DNA of 29,661 bases, from assembly GCA_964522105.1 (NCBI GenBank), contig CAZFVA010000034.1, positions 1 to 29,661 on the forward strand, given 5' to 3'. The DNA comes from JAGOFO01 sp964522105 (GTDB lineage Bacteria; Myxococcota_A; UBA9042; DTJE01). The notes beneath the pieces were generated by a model. That model had not been told where the DNA came from. It saw only the letters and a list, made by a program, of their open reading frames with translations, and searched no databases. Positions 7,371 to 17,200 of this stretch are shown one piece after another; within the stretch, counting starts at the first letter, position 1, and each line of letters begins with the position of its first letter. Both the position numbers and the translations under genes were made by a program.

Positions 7371-9140
7371 ATGGTTGTTGACGAATTCTTTGTTGAAGAC
7401 CGGCCCTGGTTCCGTTTTTACGAAGACTCAGTACCGCACCAGTATCCGGCATCCCATCCTCTTTTCGGGGACGAAGGGCGCGGCCCGGCGACGTCACTGC
7501 CCGAGCAGTTTTCCAGATCAGTTGAGATGTATCCCGACAACACGGCCATTATCTTCGAAGGCACAAGATTTTCTTACGCTCAGCTTTCCGAGATGGTCGA
7601 ACGCTTTGCCGCTGGCCTTATCAGTCTTGGTATTGGCAGGGGCGATAAAGTAGTAATCCAGTTGCCAAACATCCCGCAGGCAATAATCGGCTTTTACGGC
7701 ACGCTTAGAATCGGTGCCATTGCCGTGATGGCAAACCCGATGTACGTGCCACGCGAGCTTGAACACACGTTCGTTGATTCAGAGGCAAAGGCAGTTCTGA
7801 CTCTTGACGTCTACTGGGTTAACAAAATCAAAGGCATCAAGGCAGCGACCGGCCTTCAATCTATTATTGTGACCAGCATCGCGGACTACCTGCCGTTCCC
7901 GAAGAAGCAGCTGTTTCCACTTGTCATGAAGCGAAAGGGACTGTGGGCGAAGGTCGCTGATGAACCGGGTGTTTATCACTTTACCCAACTGCTGGCCAGG
8001 GACAAAGGCGACGCGCTGGCAAACGTGACTTACGCAGCCACGTCAAGCGACGAAACCGCATGTCTTCAGTACACCGGTGGAACGACCGGCACATCAAAAG
8101 GCGCAATACTGACCCATGCCAATCTGCTTGCGAATGTCCATCAAATTGGTGTCTGGTTTCCAGGACTTCGCCCCGGCAAAGAAAGTACAATATCAGTCCT
8201 TCCTTTGTTTCATGTCTTTGGTCTGTCAGTCTGCATGAACGTGTCTATTGCCCTCGGGGCAACTCAGATACTGATTCCGGACCCCAGAAACCTGAAGTCG
8301 ATTATCAATGCCATTGAAAAGTACCGGCCAACGCTGTTCCCGGCCGTTCCAACACTGTTCGAGGGAATCAACCGTTTCAAGGGAATCGAAAAGCGGGACC
8401 TTTCATCGATCATGGGGTGTTTCAGCGGTTCCGCCCCACTTCCCCTGGAAGTTATGACACAGTTTGAAAAGCTGACCGGGGCCAGGATAACCGAAGGCTT
8501 CGGACTTACCGAGGCATCGCCGGTTGCCCTCGTCAACCCGCTGTTCGGCGTCAGAAAAGAAGGGTCGGTCGGTGTCCCGTTTTCAGGTACAGACGCCAAA
8601 ATCGTGGATCTGGCCGAAGGCACTACGGAACTGCCGGACATGGAACCGGGCGAACTGATTATCAGGGGACCCCAGGTAATGAAAGGCTACTGGAAACATG
8701 ATGAAGAGACTGCCACAACTATAAGGAACGGTTGGCTTTTCACCGGTGACATAGCGTACCGCGACAGCGACGGATTCTTTTTCATATCAGGTAGAAAGAA
8801 AGAGTTGATTATCGCCGGTGGATACAACATCTACCCGCGCGAAATCGACGAGGTCCTGTACGCTCATCCGGACATTCTGGAGGCCGCTTCGGTCGGCATT
8901 CCCGACCCGCACCGGGGCGAAACGGTGTGGGCTTTTGTGGTGCCACGACCAGGGGTAACGTTGTCCAGAGAAGATGTAGTCAAGTGGTGCGAAGAACATC
9001 TGGCAAGGTACAAAATCCCGAGACGCGTTGAATTTGTAACAGAACTGCCACGTTCGGCCGTTGGGAAAATACTGCGCCGTGAGCTGCGGGAACAGGCAAT
9101 TGCCGGTATGACATCCGGAAAAAGCGGGGAAAAAGCATGA
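7371..9140 (+). CDS. AMP-forming long-chain acyl-CoA synthetase
   Basis: Activates a fatty or other carboxylic acid to its acyl-CoA via an acyl-adenylate; cytosolic or membrane-associated. The 589 residues carry the P-loop YTGGTTGTSKG (residues 234-244), the EGFGLTEAS motif, the WLFTGDIAYRD hinge region, and a C-terminal lysine in PRSAVGKILRREL (Lys566) for adenylation. Spacing P560-R-S-A-V-G-K566 gives the PX4GK motif that is reversibly acetylated in many acyl-CoA synthetases. ATG at 7371 follows GGGGGA; a TTG nine codons upstream lacks a site and would add an unrelated tail. The similarity is to FadD-like long-chain ligases rather than acetyl-CoA synthetase, but the chain length cannot be read from the sequence. 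The stop overlaps the next gene (ATGA). Confidence 0.9.
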   Translation: MVVDEFFVEDRPWFRFYEDSVPHQYPASHPLFGDEGRGPATSLPEQFSRSVEMYPDNTAIIFEGTRFSYAQLSEMVERFAAGLISLGIGRGDKVVIQLPNIPQAIIGFYGTLRIGAIAVMANPMYVPRELEHTFVDSEAKAVLTLDVYWVNKIKGIKAATGLQSIIVTSIADYLPFPKKQLFPLVMKRKGLWAKVADEPGVYHFTQLLARDKGDALANVTYAATSSDETACLQYTGGTTGTSKGAILTHANLLANVHQIGVWFPGLRPGKESTISVLPLFHVFGLSVCMNVSIALGATQILIPDPRNLKSIINAIEKYRPTLFPAVPTLFEGINRFKGIEKRDLSSIMGCFSGSAPLPLEVMTQFEKLTGARITEGFGLTEASPVALVNPLFGVRKEGSVGVPFSGTDAKIVDLAEGTTELPDMEPGELIIRGPQVMKGYWKHDEETATTIRNGWLFTGDIAYRDSDGFFFISGRKKELIIAGGYNIYPREIDEVLYAHPDILEAASVGIPDPHRGETVWAFVVPRPGVTLSREDVVKWCEEHLARYKIPRRVEFVTELPRSAVGKILRRELREQAIAGMTSGKSGEKA

Positions 9141-9703
9141 TCAATACACAAGGCATAGATAACCTGACAATGACGCTGAATACTGGAGAGTCCATCAGGT
9201 TCAGACAGATCAGGAAGGACGATGACGCCCGGATGCAAGCCCTTTTCAACACGTTCAGTCCCGAAACTGTTTTCCACAGATTACAGGAACCAATCGACAA
9301 ATTGACACCTGACAGGACCAGACGCTTTGTGGATAACGACCCGACAGAAGTCTGCGCTCTGGCGGCTTACTACCTTGATAAGAAGGGGCTGGAAGTTTTT
9401 GTAGGTGTTGCCAGGTTCGGGCGCGCGGGCACTGACCGGGCCGAATTTGCAGTCGTCGTGGGGGACCGGTGGCAGCGTAAAGGCATAGGCCGGTTACTGA
9501 TGACGGCGCTGGCCACGGTTGCTCTTGACAACAAAATTGAGTGGTTCGACTGCACATTTGATATTTGCAACAAAGGCTTCATGGACTTTGCGGTCGCGAC
9601 CGGACTGAAAGGCGAATTAAACTACGAAGACGGGCAGCTTCTGATGCAGACTGCCGTGAAGACATTTCTCTCTGTCTCGGAACGCGACCCGCAAAACAAG
9701 TAA
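9137..9703 (+). CDS. GNAT-family acetyltransferase, Pat-like candidate
   Basis: A 188-residue acetyl-CoA-dependent N-acyltransferase. The N-terminal part RFRQIRKDDDARMQALF is the usual start of the Pat/AcuA-like GNAT group. The acetyl-CoA pyrophosphate loop is WQRKGIGRLLM (about residues 114-124), preceded by AEFAVVVGD, and SPETVFHRL (about 41-49) is common in the GNAT domain of protein lysine acetyltransferases. It starts inside the stop of the acyl-CoA ligase (ATGA), so the two are co-translated. The ligase carries the PX4GK acetylation motif, and I infer that this enzyme acetylates and silences it. No fused NDP-forming ligase domain is present, unlike Salmonella Pat. The gene ends 15 bases before the convergent CoA-binding gene. 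Confidence 0.85.
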   Translation: MINTQGIDNLTMTLNTGESIRFRQIRKDDDARMQALFNTFSPETVFHRLQEPIDKLTPDRTRRFVDNDPTEVCALAAYYLDKKGLEVFVGVARFGRAGTDRAEFAVVVGDRWQRKGIGRLLMTALATVALDNKIEWFDCTFDICNKGFMDFAVATGLKGELNYEDGQLLMQTAVKTFLSVSERDPQNK

Positions 9704-9718
9704 ACCGTTACAAATCAA

Positions 9719-10141
9719 TCAAGCCCGGACAGTGCGGGAGGCGACCATGATGCAGGCGTGATAAACGACTGTGTCGAATCTGGACTGTGCGTAGGTGACG
9801 CAGGCGTCGTCCCAGGAGCCGTCCTGGAACCAGATCACCTTGAAGACTGCCGGGCGCATGCCTTCCAGGATTTTCAGAGTAGCCGCCGGTGGTGTAACAA
9901 AATCAACAATATCAACCGGCTCGGGCACAACATTGATGTTCGGATATGCCGTCAGATCACCAATGGTCGCTTCTTTCGGATTAACCGGCAACACCGCATA
10001 ACCCTGGCCCGCAAGCTGCCGCACGATGATATTTCCATACTTTTCAGGGCTGTTTGACGCCCCGACCACGGCAATTCTGGTTTCTGGCGACTTGTTTTTC
10101 AGGAAAGCTGTCACATGAGCTGGAAGCTCTGTCTGATTCAT
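9719..10141 (-). CDS. CoA-binding domain protein (YccU-like)
   Basis: A single-domain Rossmann protein of 140 residues. IAVVGASNSPEKYGNIIVR (about residues 22-40) is the nucleotide-binding loop of CoA-binding domains, followed by YAVLPVNPKE and IVDFVTPPAATLKILE. These stretches match the small YccU-type CoA_binding_2 proteins and the N-terminal domain of NDP-forming acyl-CoA synthetases. ATG at 10141 has GGAGG seven bases upstream; a TTG five codons earlier would overlap that site. It follows the aldolase gene by 58 bases on the same strand and converges with the GNAT gene, leaving almost no space for a terminator. Its biochemical role is not known for the family. Confidence 0.85.
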   Translation of the reverse strand: MNQTELPAHVTAFLKNKSPETRIAVVGASNSPEKYGNIIVRQLAGQGYAVLPVNPKEATIGDLTAYPNINVVPEPVDIVDFVTPPAATLKILEGMRPAVFKVIWFQDGSWDDACVTYAQSRFDTVVYHACIMVASRTVRA

Positions 10142-10199
10142 GGCGTACCTCCGCAAAACTAAGGACTCAACACACCCGCATCAACATAAGCACTTATCT

Positions 10200-11243
10200 T
10201 TACGGACGGAAGGTGCCAAGAACTTCAATCGCATGGGCCATCTCGCGGGAACCGATGTCCAGATGGGTCACGGCGCGGACAGAGCCACACGTGCTGCGCC
10301 CGACCCGCACCCCCAGCACGGCAAGCCGGTCGATAAGGTCCTGATTTGAAAACGAAGCATCAATTGTGGCAAACATGACCATATTAGTTTCGACAGGGGC
10401 AGTCACCCTCAGCGTCCCGCTTTTTTCAATAGCCCTGGCCAGGGTGGCGGCGTTTTCATGGTCTTGAGCAAGCCGCTGACGGTTGTGTTCCAGCGCATAA
10501 AGACCTGCTGCCGCAAGAACTCCGGCCTGACGCCAGCCGCCACCAAGCATGTGCCTGAAACGACGGGCCTTCGCCACAAGCTCGGCCGACCCGCACAGCA
10601 GGCTGCCCATCGGGGCGCCCAGTCCCTTTGACAGACAAAAACTTATGGTGTCGGCACAGTCCGCATATTCAGAAACAGGCACGCCCGAGGCGACCGAAGC
10701 ATTACAGATACGCGCACCGTCGATATGAACCCGCAGCCCTGCATCATGTGCAATTGACGAAGTTTCCCGCATGATATCAATCGGGACAACAGCACCGCCA
10801 CCGGCGTTGTGGGTATTTTCCATCCAGAACAATCTCTGGCGGGACATATGCCTGTTACCGGGCCGCAACGATGCCTTCAATTCTGCTGCCGTAACTATGC
10901 CGCGCGCACCACCGAGCGGCCTGACCGTCACGCCTGACACCGAAGCCGGCGACCCGCCTTCATGATGAAAAGGATGACACAGACCGTGCATCAGAACTTC
11001 ATCGGCAGGCTCGGTCTGAAGCCTGATCGCAAGTGAATTCGCCATTGTGCCGGTCATCGTGAAGATGGCGGCTTCCTTTCCTGTAATCAAAGCGGCCCGC
11101 TGTTCAAGCTCATTGGCGGTTGGATCCTCGCCATAAACGTCGTCCCCGACAACAGCCTCAGCCATCCTGCGCCGCATTTCGGCGGACGGCTTTGTGAACG
11201 TGTCCGAACGAAGATCAGCAACTACAGAACCCCTTGATTCCAT
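10200..11243 (-). CDS. low-specificity L-threonine aldolase-type PLP enzyme
   Basis: A 347-residue fold-type I PLP enzyme that probably cleaves L-threonine or L-allo-threonine to glycine and acetaldehyde. It begins with the family signature DLRSDTFTKPS (residues 10-20) and VVGDDVYGEDPTANELE (31-47). Asp175 in HIDGARI should bind the PLP ring nitrogen, and Lys206 in FCLSKGLGAPMG should form the Schiff base. The MENTHNAGGG segment (141-150) also fits the family. ATG at 11243 is preceded by GGAGG at good spacing; upstream in-frame codons encode an unrelated tail. Some related beta-eliminating lyases share these features, so the exact substrate is uncertain. It lies between an envelope lipoprotein gene and the CoA-binding gene, 65 and 58 bases away. 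Confidence 0.9.
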   Translation of the reverse strand: MESRGSVVADLRSDTFTKPSAEMRRRMAEAVVGDDVYGEDPTANELEQRAALITGKEAAIFTMTGTMANSLAIRLQTEPADEVLMHGLCHPFHHEGGSPASVSGVTVRPLGGARGIVTAAELKASLRPGNRHMSRQRLFWMENTHNAGGGAVVPIDIMRETSSIAHDAGLRVHIDGARICNASVASGVPVSEYADCADTISFCLSKGLGAPMGSLLCGSAELVAKARRFRHMLGGGWRQAGVLAAAGLYALEHNRQRLAQDHENAATLARAIEKSGTLRVTAPVETNMVMFATIDASFSNQDLIDRLAVLGVRVGRSTCGSVRAVTHLDIGSREMAHAIEVLGTFRP

Positions 11244-11308
11244 GTCAACACCTCCCGAAAACCGATCAAACAGCCATTGAATTGGTCTAACTGGACGGCA
11301 CTTCAAGA

Positions 11309-12865
11309 CTACTGGACATTTCTTTCAACCACGGTCCACGGCAACAGCACATCATACTTGCCCAGGCTTTTTCTGAGCCCCTGAGACGAAGCAAACGCAC
11401 CTGCAGAAACATGAGCATCCTTGTCGAATCTGACAGACATTGCCTCGAGTACACCGATCATAAGTCCGACCGTCACCGCAGGCGAAACCTTCATGGCGGC
11501 GGCTCGCGGTCGTTCATTCCCGACAATATCTTCAGCAAGCTTATTTACAGCCCGCAAATCATAATCTTCAGCGTTAAGACCCTTGCCACCGCGCACTAAT
11601 TCGACAGATTTCCCCTTGTAAATCAAAGAGAACGGCGTCAGTTCAAATTCAGGCTGACCTTCGACTGCAGCCCACGAAGACATCTGTCCGTCAGGCGAGA
11701 ACAGCGGCATCGTTCTGATAAAAAAGTTCACCGACCGCCATACAGGGTGCGTGGCCCCGGGAGGCTGTATCGCCAACAGCAGAACCGCATCGGTTTCCGA
11801 CATTATGGCGTCCGCAACTTCAGCCAGATCAGCAAAAGTGGTCGATTTGTCTACGGCAAGAAAGATAAATGATGCCCTGTCATCGGCATCTTTCTTCCAT
11901 ACTTTCCGTGTCTTCATGGCCTGGTAAACCGAAGTCTTGATGTCATCCTGCCGATGAGTCTGACGAAGATCCATTAACGGCACCATGGCCAGTTCCGGAA
12001 CCTGGCGAGCCTCGGGAGCAAGAACCGCCTGATCAACAACCATTAAACGCCCGGCAGCAAGCGAGAGCATCCACGGAGGATTCAAAGGCATTCCCATCGG
12101 ACGACCGCCCGGCACCAGAGCACCGGCAAATTCACCGGACCGCGAATCCGACATCGGAAGCGGTATCGAAAGCTTTGATACAAAATCCTTACCCTGAGCA
12201 CAAACCGCCTTGAAAACAAGGTCTGCGCCGGGATCGACAGGGCAACGCTCAATGATCTCGATAAGCAGATTTTTTGCCGAAACCATTACTGCCGCCAACT
12301 CTGCCCTTTCCGACAAAGTGCAACCGACAAGTTGTCTGACCGCCAACGCAATCGTCGCGCTGTTTTCCGGCGTAACCGCCGACAGAAGCTGCATCAGTGC
12401 TGACATCCTGGCGATTGCTGCCGAATCTGCGAAAAGCCCGCCACCTTTCTGAAGGGCTTCAAGTTCCATGAATCCTGCACAAACGGGAGCCTGAAGGAAC
12501 GCAAGGATCTGCCTGGCGTCAGCCGCATGGGCGGCCGCTTCAGCATCCCGCGAAAGCACTTCCTGTTCAGTTATCAAGTCAAGGTAACCGCGATCTTTTT
12601 TCAAACCGATTGACTCAATAAATTCAGAATCAGCCTCAGGAAATTTAATCAACGCATTCATACGGATATGAAGAAGTCTGGCTTTGAACTCGGGCGAAAG
12701 ATCTGGAATTGTGCCGGCCTTCTGGACGGCCTGCGCACAGGCGGGACCGTAGTCACACGACTCGATTGCGGCAAGTCCGTTTCCGGCAGTGTCGCCACCC
12801 CTGCTACAGGCACATGCCACCACGAGCGCCACGGATAAAGCTACGACCAGATAACGCACATTCAT
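11309..12865 (-). CDS. large lipoprotein with two possible ExbD-like folds
   Basis: The 518-residue product has a signal peptide ending VVAC (Cys18, with Cys20 close by), so it is probably a lipoprotein. The middle is alpha-helical with scattered Cys residues. The C-terminal half has two stretches that remind me of the periplasmic ExbD/TolR fold: about 268-366, containing ASFIFLAVDKSTTFADLAEV, and about 409-485, containing AAAMKVSPAVTVGLMIGVLE, each following a strand/helix pattern like that of ExbD (compare its -aD..v.yg.vv.v-). Such ExbD-like lipoproteins occur in Myxococcota-like bacteria, but no ExbB or TonB gene is nearby. ATG at 12865 follows GGGGGA. A likely promoter lies at 12921-12949. 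The gene heads a possible operon with the aldolase and CoA-binding genes. The fold call is tentative. Confidence 0.75.
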   Translation of the reverse strand: MNVRYLVVALSVALVVACACSRGGDTAGNGLAAIESCDYGPACAQAVQKAGTIPDLSPEFKARLLHIRMNALIKFPEADSEFIESIGLKKDRGYLDLITEQEVLSRDAEAAAHAADARQILAFLQAPVCAGFMELEALQKGGGLFADSAAIARMSALMQLLSAVTPENSATIALAVRQLVGCTLSERAELAAVMVSAKNLLIEIIERCPVDPGADLVFKAVCAQGKDFVSKLSIPLPMSDSRSGEFAGALVPGGRPMGMPLNPPWMLSLAAGRLMVVDQAVLAPEARQVPELAMVPLMDLRQTHRQDDIKTSVYQAMKTRKVWKKDADDRASFIFLAVDKSTTFADLAEVADAIMSETDAVLLLAIQPPGATHPVWRSVNFFIRTMPLFSPDGQMSSWAAVEGQPEFELTPFSLIYKGKSVELVRGGKGLNAEDYDLRAVNKLAEDIVGNERPRAAAMKVSPAVTVGLMIGVLEAMSVRFDKDAHVSAGAFASSQGLRKSLGKYDVLLPWTVVERNVQ

Positions 12866-12920
12866 GTTTTCCCCCTGCGGACCGAGTCTCGAAACGGCAC
12901 TTTGTGCCCAGTTACGGCAG

Positions 12921-12949
12921 ATGATAACATCCTTTATGAGCACTGGCAG
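12921..12949 (-). promoter_or_regulatory. promoter of the lipoprotein-aldolase gene set
   Basis: The minus strand shows CTGCCA (12949-12944), a 17-base spacer and the extended -10 TGTTATCAT (TATCAT at 12926-12921). The start would be near 12914, giving a leader of about 48 bases. Confidence 0.45.
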
Positions 12950-13026
12950 ATATGTGATAAGGGTTAACGAAGTGTGCCAGAAAAATGGGCTGAAATTTAA
13001 CCCGGGTGCGTTGCAGGGGGTGCTGT

Positions 13027-14154
13027 ATGAAAGATAGCGGGGTGGCTGCCGAAGGCCTCACTGATGTCAAAGTTATCTTTTCAGATACTCATCTCGGGCC
13101 GGGCCACGCACCGGGAATGATCAATCCGTTCGAGGACTTCCACCATGACAGGGAACTCAGCGACCTGATAAAGTTTTACTGTACCGGCAAGTACGCTGAT
13201 ATTCCTGTCGAGGTGATCATTAACGGAGATTTTCTGGATACGCTGAAGATACCGTGGAAAGGCACCTTCCCGACCGAAGTCACAGAAGAAATCGCGGTCC
13301 ACAAAGTCATGAAATGCATCAAAGGACACCCGCAGGTATTTGACACCCTGCGCGACTTCCTGAAAGTGCCCGGGCACACCGTGACGTACAATGTCGGCAA
13401 TCACGACATCGAAGTCGCTTTCCCGCTGGCCCAGAAAGCACTTAAAGCAAGGCTGGATAACGGCGACGGCAGCTCGGGGTTCAGTATCATGGTCGATACC
13501 GAATTCATCAGATTACCGATGGGCGTCCTCGTATGCCATGGAAACGGCTTTGAATCAATGAACCGGATTGAACCTGGAAAGGCCCTGAAGAAAGCCCCGG
13601 ATGGACAGACAATTCTTGACCTGCCGCTGGGAAGCCAGTTCATTCTTGAATGCCTGATGCCGGTCAAGATTGAAAATCCGATCATTGACCACGTGATACC
13701 ACTGTCCAGTTATCTTCTTTATGGACTGGTTTTCGAAAGCCGACCGACGATCAAACTGATATCCAGCATGGTTAAATTTTTCCTGAAGGCGTCAATCTTT
13801 GCAGAACATCCGGACAAACTGGGCTTCATAAAGAAAACCAGACTGGTCATGGATAACATCAATATGTTCAGTGACTTCGAAAATCACGTATTTTCCCACG
13901 TCAAGGCCAATGAAGAATTTTCCACTCTGATAACCGGACACAGCCATCGCCCGATGGTCAGGCGTTTCCCGGGACACCGCACCTACGTCAACACCGGAAC
14001 GTGGACCAGAACTATCATGCTGCAACTGGCGGACTTCGGCCCCGTCAACAAACTGACCTACGCCCTGGTGGAATATCCTGCCAAGGGACCGCCTTCCGTC
14101 AACCTGATGAGATGGCACGGCACACAACAGGTAAGTGAGGTCCTTGCCTCGTGA
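13027..14154 (+). CDS. calcineurin-like metallophosphoesterase
   Basis: A 375-residue dinuclear-metal phosphoesterase without signal peptide. The family motifs are in order: FSDTHLG (Asp20, His22), INGDFLDT (Asp68, Asp71), VGNHDIE (Asn125, His126, Asp127), VCHGNGFE (metal His), and LITGHSHRPM near residue 310. The spacing resembles the LpxH/UDP-diacylglucosamine hydrolase group more than nucleases, but the protein is longer than LpxH (about 240), with an insert rich in hydrophobic residues (about residues 210-280) that could contact the membrane. Substrate unknown. ATG at 13027 lies seven bases after a G-rich stretch (GGGGG); a GTG seven codons upstream is possible. It stands alone, divergent from the lipoprotein gene and 81 bases before the next gene, which has its own promoter. 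Confidence 0.9.
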   Translation: MKDSGVAAEGLTDVKVIFSDTHLGPGHAPGMINPFEDFHHDRELSDLIKFYCTGKYADIPVEVIINGDFLDTLKIPWKGTFPTEVTEEIAVHKVMKCIKGHPQVFDTLRDFLKVPGHTVTYNVGNHDIEVAFPLAQKALKARLDNGDGSSGFSIMVDTEFIRLPMGVLVCHGNGFESMNRIEPGKALKKAPDGQTILDLPLGSQFILECLMPVKIENPIIDHVIPLSSYLLYGLVFESRPTIKLISSMVKFFLKASIFAEHPDKLGFIKKTRLVMDNINMFSDFENHVFSHVKANEEFSTLITGHSHRPMVRRFPGHRTYVNTGTWTRTIMLQLADFGPVNKLTYALVEYPAKGPPSVNLMRWHGTQQVSEVLAS

Positions 14155-14162
14155 ACCATGCC

Positions 14163-14191
14163 TTGCATCTAACCTCGTATAACCCTAGAAT
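14163..14191 (+). promoter_or_regulatory. promoter of the 1046-residue lipoprotein
   Basis: TTGCAT (14163-14168), a 17-base spacer and TAGAAT (14186-14191) make a good sigma70-type promoter, with a start near 14198. It resembles the promoter at 27697-27726 (TTGTAT and TAGAAT), which also serves lipoprotein genes. Confidence 0.6.
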
Positions 14192-14201
14192 TTTGTATAT
14201 T

Positions 14202-14219
14202 GCCGGGCCTTAGTCCGGC
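14202..14219 (+). repeat. hairpin in the 5' untranslated leader
   Basis: GCCGG (14202-14206) pairs with CCGGC (14215-14219), extended inward by G-U and C-G pairs to a CTTA loop. It lies between the predicted transcription start and the GGAGG ribosome binding site (14226-14230). No T-run follows, so it is not a classical terminator for the upstream gene; it could stabilise the mRNA. Confidence 0.4.
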
Positions 14220-14235
14220 TAATTCGGAGGTGCTC

Positions 14236-17200
14236 ATGACCTGTTGGAAATCGCTACCCGTTACGGCGGCAGCAGCGGCACTTATACTGACTATTGTTTC
14301 CTGCGGGGGTGGCTCCAACACTACTGATGCGCTGTCAGACAGCAGCGGCGATCACGATCAACTCGACGGCATCGATCTGCCGTCTATAGATACAACGGTC
14401 AGTTCCAACACCGTTAAAGCCGGCCTTCCGGTCGTTGTTACGTGCACCGGTTCAGGGTTTGACCAGGCGAATGTGAAGATTCTTGTCTGGGACCCGAAAG
14501 CAGGCACGCCATCCACCACAGACGTAATCGATAATTCGCAGGATGCAACCGGTGCTGCTGACGCATCGGAACCACAGCAGATTGACCCTGACTCGATCGT
14601 CACCCCCCCGGGCACAACCATTGAAGATGACAGAGTAATATTTACAGTTGCCGGGACGTACTACATCACCTGTTACGCTCCGGACGCAGGCCTGCTTGAC
14701 CAGGAACCTGAGCCGGTATCAGTCGAACCTGGAATCCCCGTAAGTATTGATTCAATAGTCGAGCCGACCACAATCAAGGCCGGCGAGTGGGTTCACATCC
14801 AGTGTTCAGCCGTTGATCGGTGGGGAAACCCGATAACTTCAGGATTCATTTCCAACGTCACGCCGCAGGACGGCATCAGACCGTCAGGTCTGGAAGTTCA
14901 GTTCATTCAGGCCGGGGACTTCGAAGTCGGTTGTGCAATTGAAGGAACCGATATCCGCGACGAGACGCCTGTTCCTGTGAAGGTCGAGCCCAACCTTGCG
15001 AAGAAGATTTATACATTTGTGGACCCTGTGAAATTCAAAGCCGGGGAAAGCGCGTCGGTCTCGTGCGAAGTCCGCGACTTTTATGAAAACCCGATCTACG
15101 GATTCCCGGTGTCAGTTTCCAAACCGGCCGCCCTGCTTCTTGCCGGCAAGACACTTTCAACTGAAAAAGCCGGGCTTTACACCGTCAAGTGCGTACCGCA
15201 GAACGAAGACTGGGACAAATTCCAGCTTTTCCCGGTATCAATAACGGTCACCCCGGCCGATCCCGAAATTATTACGCTGAAAGTCGTCCCGAACAAAGCC
15301 GTTTACGGCACCAACGAACGAATCATGGTGACGATGACGACCTCGGACAGGTACGGCAACCTGATTCCAAACGCGCCGTTTGCGCCAGTCGAAATTACGC
15401 CGCTTGACGTGAACGGAACGATGTCACCGGCCGACGGAATCAAGAAACTGAATGGCGACTCATCCGGCGAATTCCTGCTGAAAAAGGAAGGCCTCTATCT
15501 GCTGACTTTCAGACTTCTGGCAGACCAGTCAATTTACAAAGATCTGCAGATTTCTGTTGATGGAAGCGGGCCTCTGCTGACAATTCTTTATCCGACGCGT
15601 GGCGCAACGATATCAGGCAAACCATCCGTAACGCTTGTTGCGAGCGTCAATGACGCGATCAGCGGCGTGACGAAACTGACCGTCAACGGGAAGGAAGAAA
15701 TCCCGTCAAGATTTATCAAGAACGGCACTCTGACATATCAACTTCCTTTGATTCATCAGGGCCTGAACACTGTCGAAGTCTCGATCGTAAACGGAATGGG
15801 CAATACGGCTTCCGAAACACGTGGATTCCAGTTCTCTTACAAATACTACCCGATGGACCCGGACAATCCCGAAGTCGGCATGGTGCCTAAGGCAGTGAAG
15901 GCGTATCTGGGCCGGTCCTTCTTTGATGACGGGAACCACGAGCCACCGCCTGATGACCTTGCGACGATCATCGAAACGATCGTCGGGGGCCTGAAGATTG
16001 AGTCCCTGATACCGAATCCACTGGCCGCTCTGGGCCCTTATAACGTTTATCTGCGTTCGATCAGATATGACAAACCAAAAGTCACGCTGAGCCCTGAAAA
16101 GGACAGGCTCGACCTGCGCATTGATATCAACAATATCTACGTCGCGGTCGAGGCAGTAGGTAAGTGCGAGTTCCTGTTCATAGATTTCTGCCCTGACGTG
16201 TCAGGCAGCGTCGATGCCGACACCATAATGGTTGACAGCTCCCTGAACATCTCAATGGACGAAAACGGGGTGTTTACATCCAACCTGACTTTCAACAATT
16301 TCAGGATAATAGAGCTGAACATCGACCTGGATGGATTCATAGGCGATCTGCTTGACGGACTTATTGATTCGCTGATTGATTCATTCTCGGGTGCGATTGA
16401 AAGGGCTTTGAAGCAGCAGATGGAATCGATGCTGAATCAGACCGTGGCTGACCTGCTGGCGAAATTCAAGATTCAGCAGGCAATCGAAATCCCGTCGATC
16501 CTGGGATCCGAGCCGGCCGAGGTTAACATTCTTACATTGCCGTCCGCGTTTAAACTTGACCACCCGGGACTGTGGCTCGACATGGACGCCGCAATCTACG
16601 GAGCGGCAGGCGTTGGCCATACCAATTCAGGGTCAATTTCACGGTCGGACTGCCTTAAAGTCAACGTCGACGACTTCGTAATCCCGGAAGACGCACAGGT
16701 CGGCTTCGCGGCGTTCGACGACGTCCTTAACCAGGCGCTGTATGCCGTCTGGAACACCGGCACGCTGAACCTTACAATTGGCGACGACATACTTGGCGGC
16801 CTTGACCTGCCGGCAATTGTGTTGAAAAAGGTCGATCTGGACTTCTACGAACCGCCAATTATTACAAGCTGCAACCCTGAATTTGTCTGGGATCCCGAAA
16901 CCTGGGACGGGCCATGCACCGTCGCGTCCGAGCAGGTAATTCAACTGCAGGTCGGCGACGCTTACGCCAGAGTTGAAGCCGATATATTTGGCAGCCCGAT
17001 GTACATGGAATTGTTCGTGCAGGCTGTTGCACTGGCCGATCTTTCAGCAGGCGACGACGGAACCGGGCGGTCAGTAATTAAGATCAGGCTGCTGAGCGTT
17101 CCGAAAATCATACTGGACGTCATCAGCGTTGACCCGGCATTCCTGGCCATGAACGGATGGACCAAAGACAGTTTCTACAATGACATCATGAAGCCGATCA

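Noticed and set aside
14202..14219. Hairpin before the Ig-domain lipoprotein as terminator of the phosphoesterase gene
   Set aside because: It is followed by TAATTCGG, not a T-run, and lies after the predicted start site of the next transcript.
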